Assembly (NCBI RefSeq): GCF_041468085.1
Contig: NZ_CP121017.1
Coordinates: 1,839,501-1,903,500, forward strand
Source: Tistrella mobilis
GTDB taxonomy: Bacteria; Pseudomonadota; Alphaproteobacteria; Tistrellales; Tistrellaceae
Direction of reading: 5' to 3'
Length of the DNA stretch: 64,000 bases
This document shows, piece after piece, positions 58,690-64,000 of the stretch (within the stretch, counting starts at the first letter, position 1; each line of letters begins with the position of its first letter). Below the pieces are notes generated by a model that saw only the letters and a program-made list of their open reading frames with translations, had not been told where the DNA came from and made no database searches. The position numbers and the translations under genes are program-made.

Positions 58690-59723
58690 GCACGGCAGAA
58701 ACCAACCGCGCAGAGACTGACGGGCGGGAGACCGGAGACATCAGGGCCGGGGCGCAGCCGGCCGAACCGCGGCTGTCCCTGCTTGCCCGGTTCAACAAGA
58801 TGCGCGAGGCCGGGCTGATCGTGATCATCGCGGCGCTGTTCGTGATCATGAGCTTCGCCTCGCCCTATTTCCTGACCGTCGCCAACATGAAGGCGCTGAT
58901 GCTCTCGTTCTCGATCGAGGGCATCGTGGTGGTCGGCATGACCATCCTGCTGATCGTGGGCGGCATCGACCTGTCGGTGGGGGCGGTGGTCTGTTTCGCC
59001 ATGGTGGTGGCGGGCAAGCTGTTCCTGCTGGGCGTCGACCCCTGGACGGCATCGCTGGGCGGCATCGCCGCGGCGGCGATGTGCGGCGTGATCATGGGCG
59101 CCTGTGTCACGCGGATCGGTCTCAACCATTTCATCGCCTCGCTCGCGATGATGGTGATCGTCCGCGGCGCCTGCCTGGTGATCACCGAGGGCACGCCGCT
59201 GTCGCTGTTCTCGCTGCCGAAAGAGTTCAAATTCGTCGGCCAGGGCTCGCTCGGTCAGGTGCCGGTGGTGATCCTGATCTTCCTGGCGATCGTGGTGGTC
59301 TTCGACCTGCTGATGCGCCGGGCCGTGGCCTTCCGCCGGGTGTTCTATACCGGCAGCAATCCCAAGGCGGCCGACTATTCCGGCATCCGCACCTCGCGCG
59401 TCATCTTCTGGGTGACGGTGCTGAGTTCGGCCCTGGCCGGGCTTGCCGGGGTGATCTTCATGGCCCGCTTCGGCGCCGCCACCCCCACCTTCGGCGTCGG
59501 CATGGAGCTGAACGTGATCGCGGCCGCGGTCATCGGCGGCGCCAGCCTGAAGGGCGGGTCCGGTTCGGTGCTGGGCGCGGTGCTGGGGGTCGCCCTGCTG
59601 TCGCTGGTGACCAATTCGCTCATCCTGCTCGACGTCTCGGTCTACTGGCAGGATATGGTGAAAGGTCTGATCCTGCTTGTCGCGGTCTCGGTCGACCATA
59701 TGCTGAACCGCAGACGCGCCTGA
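58686..59723 (+). CDS. Sugar ABC transporter permease (RbsC type)
   Basis: The 345-residue membrane protein has about eight to ten helices after a hydrophilic 40-residue start. It carries the family segments GMTILLIVGGIDLSVGAVVC, YTGSNPKAADYSGI and ELNVIAAAVIGGASLKGGSG. Only one permease gene is present, so it probably works as a homodimer. It belongs to the same operon as the binding protein and ATPase. Confidence 0.93.
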   Translation: MSTAETNRAETDGRETGDIRAGAQPAEPRLSLLARFNKMREAGLIVIIAALFVIMSFASPYFLTVANMKALMLSFSIEGIVVVGMTILLIVGGIDLSVGAVVCFAMVVAGKLFLLGVDPWTASLGGIAAAAMCGVIMGACVTRIGLNHFIASLAMMVIVRGACLVITEGTPLSLFSLPKEFKFVGQGSLGQVPVVILIFLAIVVVFDLLMRRAVAFRRVFYTGSNPKAADYSGIRTSRVIFWVTVLSSALAGLAGVIFMARFGAATPTFGVGMELNVIAAAVIGGASLKGGSGSVLGAVLGVALLSLVTNSLILLDVSVYWQDMVKGLILLVAVSVDHMLNRRRA

Positions 59724-59783
59724 CCTGCCACCCGACCCATGACCGAACCGCTCAAACGTCGGGTGCCCATGCGGAGAGTGACC

Positions 59784-60791
59784 ATGCGGCATGACGACCG
59801 GACGCCCACCGGGGATGTCAGACAATACGACCTGACCCGTCGGATCTACCGGGCGCTGGTGATGCATTATGTCGAGGGCCTGAAACAGGCCGAGATCGCC
59901 CGTCTGACCGGCCAGTCGATCGCGACGGTCAGCCGGCTGATCAAGCAGGGCCATGATCTGGGCATGGTGGAGATCACCGTCCGTGCGCCCTTCCAGCCCT
60001 CGCTGGAGCTGGAGCGGCGGCTGGCCCGCGCGGCCGGGCTGATGGAGGCGCTGGTGGTGCCCAACCTGTCGGCCAATGACGAGGTGGCGCTGGCGAGCGT
60101 GGGCGAGGCGGCGGCCGGGCTGCTGCTCTCGCGCCTCAAGGATGGCGACACGATCTGCATTTCGGGCGGCAAGGGCGTCAGCGCCCTGGTCGCCGGGCTG
60201 AACCCGGCCAGGCGCTACGACGTGTCGGTGGTGCCCGCAACCGGCCTGGTCGAAGGGCCGCTTTATACCGACGTCAACTATGTGGCGGCGCAGATGGCCG
60301 AGAAGCTGGGCGGGCGCGCCCATCGCATCCATGCGCCGATGTTCGCCGACACGGTGGACCAGCGCGAGATGCTGATCGATATGCGCTCCACCCGCGACAT
60401 CCTGGACCGGGCGCGCCATGCCGATATCGCGGTGGTGGGTGTGGGCTCGGTCACGCCGGCCGGCAGCTCATACTACGACCTCCATCCGGAACTCGCCGAC
60501 GACCGGACGGAGATCGAGCGCTCGGGCGCCGAGGCCGAACTGCTCGCCCATCTTCTGGATGGGGCCGGGCGGGTCTGCCGCTATCAGATGAACGACCGGC
60601 TGGTGGCGGTCACCCCGGAGGAACTCTCTCGCGTGCCGTTCTCGATGGGCGTCGCGGTCGGGCCGGCCAAGATCGGCCCGATCCGCGCCGTACTGCGCGG
60701 CCGGCATCTGAAGGGGCTGGTGACCGACGAGACCACGGCCGATGCCGTGCTGCCCGGCCTTGAGGCGGAGGCACCTGCCGCCCGGAGCTGA
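59784..60791 (+). CDS. SorC/DeoR-family sugar-binding transcriptional regulator
   Basis: The 335-residue protein has an N-terminal HTH (GLKQAEIARLTGQSIATVSR) and a C-terminal sugar-phosphate-binding domain (DTICISGGKGVSALVAGLNP, VVPATGLVEGPLYTDVNYVA, ADIAVVGVGSVTPAGSSYYD). SorC proteins include EryD (erythritol), LsrR (AI-2) and SorC. The ATG at 59784 is preferred to 59739 because GGAGAG lies directly before it. It most likely represses this operon until a phosphorylated intermediate binds. Confidence 0.9.
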   Translation: MRHDDRTPTGDVRQYDLTRRIYRALVMHYVEGLKQAEIARLTGQSIATVSRLIKQGHDLGMVEITVRAPFQPSLELERRLARAAGLMEALVVPNLSANDEVALASVGEAAAGLLLSRLKDGDTICISGGKGVSALVAGLNPARRYDVSVVPATGLVEGPLYTDVNYVAAQMAEKLGGRAHRIHAPMFADTVDQREMLIDMRSTRDILDRARHADIAVVGVGSVTPAGSSYYDLHPELADDRTEIERSGAEAELLAHLLDGAGRVCRYQMNDRLVAVTPEELSRVPFSMGVAVGPAKIGPIRAVLRGRHLKGLVTDETTADAVLPGLEAEAPAARS

Positions 60792-60959
60792 GCCCGACCC
60801 CCCACCCCCCGCCCTCAGGATCTTTCCGCCGACGACGCCCGCCGCATCGCAGCCTTGCGATGCGCGAGGGGAGGCTTTGTCTCCGCGCCGCCGGCCCACC
60901 CCCCTCGCTTTCCCGTCCCTTGTTTCGCGTCACCGCAGTTTTCCGGAGGCCTGCCCGTC

Positions 60960-62762
60960 ATGACCACCCGCACACGCGGATACCGGCTGGATGTTCTGGC
61001 CAAGGCGCCCGATCCTGACGTCGTCGTGATCGGCGGCGGCATCAACGGGATCAGCGTCTATCGTGAACTGGCCCTGCAGGGGCTGCGGGTGGTGCTGGCA
61101 GAGGCGCAGGATTACTGCGCCGGTGCCAGCGGTGCCCTGTCGCGCATGATCCATGGCGGCCTGCGCTACATGGAGAACGGCGAGTTCGATCTGGTGCGCG
61201 AGGCATTGCGCGAGCGGGACCTCCTGCTGCGCAACGCGCCGCATTTCGTGGCGCCGCTCGCCACCACCGTGCCAGTCTTCGAATATCTCTCAGGCATCGG
61301 CAATGCGCCGCTGCGGTTCCTGGGGCTGAGCCGCAAACCTGGCCGGCGCGGGGCTGCGGTGCTGAAGCTGGGGCTCACCTTCTACGACATCTTCACCCGC
61401 AAGAGCCGGATGGTGCCGACCCATCGCTTCGCCGGCAAGGCCCGGACCGCGCGGGACTGGCCCGACCTCAATCCGAAGGTCAAGTGCAGCGCAACCTATT
61501 ACGATGCCTGGATCACCCATCCCGAACGGCTGGGGCTGGAGATGATCCGCGATCTGGAAGCGACCTGCCCCGATGCGGTGGCGGTGAACTATCTGGCCGC
61601 CGAGGGCACCGACGGCGATGCCCTGCTGCTGCGCGACCGCATCGGCGGCCGGGAATTCCGCCTGCGGCCGAAGCTGGTGGTGAACGCCACCGGCGCCTGG
61701 ATCGACCTGACCAACCGGCGGGTGGCCAACCTGGTGGATGCCCCCGGTGCCGGTGCGCTGCCGCGGATGATCGGCGGCACCAAGGGCTCGCATCTGATCG
61801 TGCGCAACCCGCGGCTGCTGAAGGCGCTGGGCGACCAGATGATCTATTACGAGAACCAGGAAGGCCGGGTCTGCATCCTGTTCCCCTATTTCGGCAATGT
61901 CCTGATCGGGTCCACCGACATCAAGGTCGACACGCCGGAGGGTGTGCATTGCGAGACCGACGAGCGGGCCTACATGCTGCAATCGCTGCGCTTCGTCTTC
62001 CCGGATATCGAGATCACGCCCGACCAGATCCTCTATACCTTCTCGGGCGTGCGGCCGCTGACCAATGCCGCGGCGGCGACCACCGGGCAGATCCCGCGCG
62101 ATCACCATTGCCGCTTCGTGCCTGAAGAAGCGGGGCTGCCTTTCCCGGTGATGTGCATGATCGGCGGCAAATGGACCACCTTCCGCGGCTTCGGCGAGAT
62201 CGCCGCCGATCAGGCGCTGGGCCGGCTGGGCGGGCGACGGCGGGTGTCGACCGACACGCTCGCGATCGGCGGCGGCCGCGATTTCCCGCCGGCCGGGCCG
62301 GCGCGGGAGCGCTGGATCGCCGATCTGGCGGCCGCGACGGGGATCGGTGCCCACCGGGCACGGGCGCTGGCCGAACGTTACGGCTCTGCCGCGCGCCGGC
62401 TGGCGGATGATTTCGTGGCCGCGGGCGACCGGCCGCTGGCAACCCATCCGGGCTATGGCACCGCCGAGATCCGCCATCTGATCCGGGGCGAGCATGTCGA
62501 GGCGCTGGAAGACCTGATCTGCCGTCGCACCTCGCTCGCCATCTCGGGCGAGCTGTCGGCCGATCTGCTGGATGAACTGCTGGCGCTGCTGGCCGGGGAG
62601 CGCGGCTGGACGGCGGACCGGGCCGCCGATGAACGCGCCCGGACGCTGGACCGGCTGGCCGCGCTGCACGACGTGACCGAAGACATGCTCCGCGCGCGCA
62701 ACGACACAACCCGGGCCGCAAGCCGGGCCCGGACCGAACCTGCCTCTGAACACCTGGCTTGA
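60960..62762 (+). CDS. FAD-dependent GlpD/EryB-like phosphopolyol dehydrogenase
   Basis: The 600-residue flavoenzyme has the dinucleotide motif VVVIGGGINGISVYRELALQ (residues about 22-41), ASGALSRMIHGGLRYME, and later FSGVRPLTN and MIGGKWTTFRGFGEIAADQ, all typical of glycerol-3-phosphate dehydrogenase relatives. Within a SorC operon with a kinase, EryB (erythritol-4-phosphate dehydrogenase) is the closest known precedent, but glycerol-3-phosphate or another polyol phosphate is possible. GGAGG precedes the ATG at 60960. It is followed directly by the aldolase gene. Confidence 0.88.
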   Translation: MTTRTRGYRLDVLAKAPDPDVVVIGGGINGISVYRELALQGLRVVLAEAQDYCAGASGALSRMIHGGLRYMENGEFDLVREALRERDLLLRNAPHFVAPLATTVPVFEYLSGIGNAPLRFLGLSRKPGRRGAAVLKLGLTFYDIFTRKSRMVPTHRFAGKARTARDWPDLNPKVKCSATYYDAWITHPERLGLEMIRDLEATCPDAVAVNYLAAEGTDGDALLLRDRIGGREFRLRPKLVVNATGAWIDLTNRRVANLVDAPGAGALPRMIGGTKGSHLIVRNPRLLKALGDQMIYYENQEGRVCILFPYFGNVLIGSTDIKVDTPEGVHCETDERAYMLQSLRFVFPDIEITPDQILYTFSGVRPLTNAAAATTGQIPRDHHCRFVPEEAGLPFPVMCMIGGKWTTFRGFGEIAADQALGRLGGRRRVSTDTLAIGGGRDFPPAGPARERWIADLAAATGIGAHRARALAERYGSAARRLADDFVAAGDRPLATHPGYGTAEIRHLIRGEHVEALEDLICRRTSLAISGELSADLLDELLALLAGERGWTADRAADERARTLDRLAALHDVTEDMLRARNDTTRAASRARTEPASEHLA

Positions 62763-62780
62763 AGAAAGGGCCCATCGTCG

Positions 62781-63623
62781 ATGTCCGACAAATTCCGCCT
62801 CAACCGCCTGTTCCGCAATGGCCGCTGCCTCGACGTCGCGATCGACCACGGCATCTTCAACGAGCCGACCATGCTGTCGGGGCTGGAGGATGCGAAGGCC
62901 GTGTTCGATAAGCTGATCGCGGCCGCACCCGATGCGATCCAGACCAATTTCGGCCAGGCCGACCTGCTGCAATCGGTGCCGACCCCGGTGAAGCCGGCCC
63001 TGGTGATGCGGGTCGATGCGGCGAATGTCTACAACCGCCACAAGCACACTCATATGTGGTCGACCCTGCAGCAGGCCGATGATCCGGTGCTGCCGGCGGT
63101 GCAGCTGGATGCGGCCTGCGTGGTGATCAACCTGCTGATGCTGCCGGGCGAACACGACCTGTTCCGCCAGTGCGTGGAGAACATCGCGAAGGTCCGTGCC
63201 GCCTGCGATCGCTATCGCATGCCGCTGATGATCGAGCCGCTGGTGATGGCGCCCCATTCCGAGGCCGGCGGCTATATGGTGGACGGCGATGCCGAAAAGA
63301 TCGTCGCCCTGGTCCGCTTCGCCCGAGAGCTGGGCGCCGATGTGATCAAGGCCGACCCGACCACCAATCCCGAAGACTTCCATCGCGTGGTCGAAACCGC
63401 CCGGTGCCCGGTGCTGGTCCGCGGCGGCGGCAAGGAGGATCTGCTGACGGTGCTGAAGAAGTCGGAAGCGCTGCTGAAGCAGGGGGCGAAGGGGCTGGTT
63501 TATGGCCGCAACGTCTATCAGCACGACAACCCGACGGGCGTGACCCGGGCGCTGATGACGCTGATCCATGATGACGCCACCGCGGAAGAGGCCTTCGCGG
63601 CGTATAAGGCCGTTGCCGCCTGA
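62781..63623 (+). CDS. DhnA/LsrF-type class I aldolase
   Basis: The 280-residue TIM-barrel protein begins MSDKFRLNRLFRNGRCLDVA with IDHGIFNEPT and has the Schiff-base lysine region GADVIKADPTTNPEDFH, then PVLVRGGGKEDLLTVLKKSE and GAKGLVYGRNVYQHDNP. It belongs to the DeoC/LacD/FbaB superfamily, near DhnA fructose-bisphosphate aldolase and the AI-2 thiolase LsrF. It probably cleaves the ketose phosphate formed by the preceding dehydrogenase. The exact substrate is unknown. Confidence 0.87.
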   Translation: MSDKFRLNRLFRNGRCLDVAIDHGIFNEPTMLSGLEDAKAVFDKLIAAAPDAIQTNFGQADLLQSVPTPVKPALVMRVDAANVYNRHKHTHMWSTLQQADDPVLPAVQLDAACVVINLLMLPGEHDLFRQCVENIAKVRAACDRYRMPLMIEPLVMAPHSEAGGYMVDGDAEKIVALVRFARELGADVIKADPTTNPEDFHRVVETARCPVLVRGGGKEDLLTVLKKSEALLKQGAKGLVYGRNVYQHDNPTGVTRALMTLIHDDATAEEAFAAYKAVAA

Positions 63624-63687
63624 AGGCAGGGGTGACCGCCGCCCGAGGGCGGCGCGACCCGCAAGAAGACGTCAGGGAGGAAAAGAC

Positions 63688-64000
63688 ATGGCCTATCTTC
63701 TGGGCCTCGATGCCGGAAACACCATGGTGAAGGCGGTGCTGTTCTCGATCGACGGCGTCGAGCTTGCCGTCGCCGAGAAGGGCGGGTCGACCCGTCATCC
63801 GCGGCCGGGCCATGTCGAACGCGACCTGGACGAACTCTGGGCCTGTGCAGCCGCGGCGATCCGCGGCTGCATCGCCCGGGCCGGCATCGACCCGGCCGAG
63901 ATTGCGGCGATCGGCTGCGCCGGTCATGGCAACGGGCTCTATGCGCTGGACCACGACCGGCAGCCGCTGATGGGTATCCAGTCGATCGATGTCCGCGCGG
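63688..64000 (+). CDS. FGGY-family carbohydrate kinase (partial, cut by window end)
   Basis: The first 104 codons show the FGGY kinase N-terminus: MAYLLGLDAGNTMVKAVLFS with the ATP-binding DAGNT turn, HVERDLDELWACAAAAIRG and IGCAGHGNGLYALDHDRQPL. AGGGAGG precedes the ATG. The family includes xylulose, L-xylulose (LyxK), erythritol (EryA) and AI-2 (LsrK) kinases, and the fragment cannot separate them. As the last visible gene of the operon it should phosphorylate the imported sugar or polyol before oxidation. Confidence 0.9.
   Translation, partial: MAYLLGLDAGNTMVKAVLFSIDGVELAVAEKGGSTRHPRPGHVERDLDELWACAAAAIRGCIARAGIDPAEIAAIGCAGHGNGLYALDHDRQPLMGIQSIDVRA

Overview
The window is very GC-rich chromosomal DNA from an alphaproteobacterium, most likely a Rhodospirillales-type organism (a Tistrella-like genome would fit, but this is inferred from gene content only). 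The main arguments are a Caulobacter-like fliF operon order, a SciP (DUF1153) gene inside the flagellar cluster, a fused TrpE(G) anthranilate synthase and a BigR/SqrR sulfur operon. No tRNA, rRNA, CRISPR array, insertion sequence or phage integrase was seen.

Region 1 (1-19.6 kb, all minus strand) is a flagellar block. It reads fliF-fliG-fliH-fliN-motA-flbD-flhA-flhF-flhG, followed by a partial Gly/Pro/Gln-rich gene at the left edge. Upstream of it lie sciP and a second unit, fliK-flgD-flgE. The unit starting at fliK has a consensus sigma-54 promoter with two 16-bp direct repeats abutting it. Two paired palindromes with the core GGCA-N5-TGCC sit upstream of fliF and of the left-edge gene, and CtrA-like half-sites lie before fliF and sciP. 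Together these suggest CtrA/SciP/FlbD-type control. A GAF histidine kinase precedes fliK.

Region 2 (19.7-29.4 kb) is mostly housekeeping: a ChaC-like gamma-glutamylcyclotransferase, acetoacetyl-CoA synthetase, a PAS-GGDEF diguanylate cyclase, a LysR regulator, a di-heme cytochrome c peroxidase behind a perfect FNR box, a PF10005-type zinc peptidase, and TrpE(G). Region 3 (29.8-34 kb) is a reactive-sulfur operon: BigR/SqrR repressor, two YeeE-type half-transporters, persulfide dioxygenase, a DUF2892 membrane protein and a SulP transporter.

Region 4 (34.2-46.2 kb) holds an orphan tailspike-like beta-helix protein, a soluble double-PAS chemoreceptor, and a TRAP transporter island with a DUF1445 hydro-lyase, a DUF2848 protein and an amidase. 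An uncharacterised membrane protein ending in a 17-bp tandem repeat and an old-yellow-enzyme oxidoreductase follow. Region 5 (46.3-49.1 kb) is a zinc-uptake operon with a Zur-like box and a previously easy-to-miss 53-residue membrane protein translationally coupled to znuC.

Region 6 (49-55.7 kb) contains a WYL regulator and monooxygenase-fold pair behind a 14-bp inverted repeat. It also contains a single-frame MarR/enoyl-CoA hydratase fusion behind three copies of an ATCGACGTCGAT operator, one of which exactly fills the promoter spacer, and an acyl-CoA ligase divergent from an SDR across an 11-bp palindrome. An orphan antitoxin-like HTH and a TetR regulator complete it. Region 7 (56-64 kb) is a sugar or polyol catabolic operon: ABC importer, SorC regulator, GlpD-like dehydrogenase, DhnA/LsrF-type aldolase and an FGGY kinase cut by the right edge. 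Its gene mix combines features of erythritol (ery) and AI-2 (lsr) operons without matching either.
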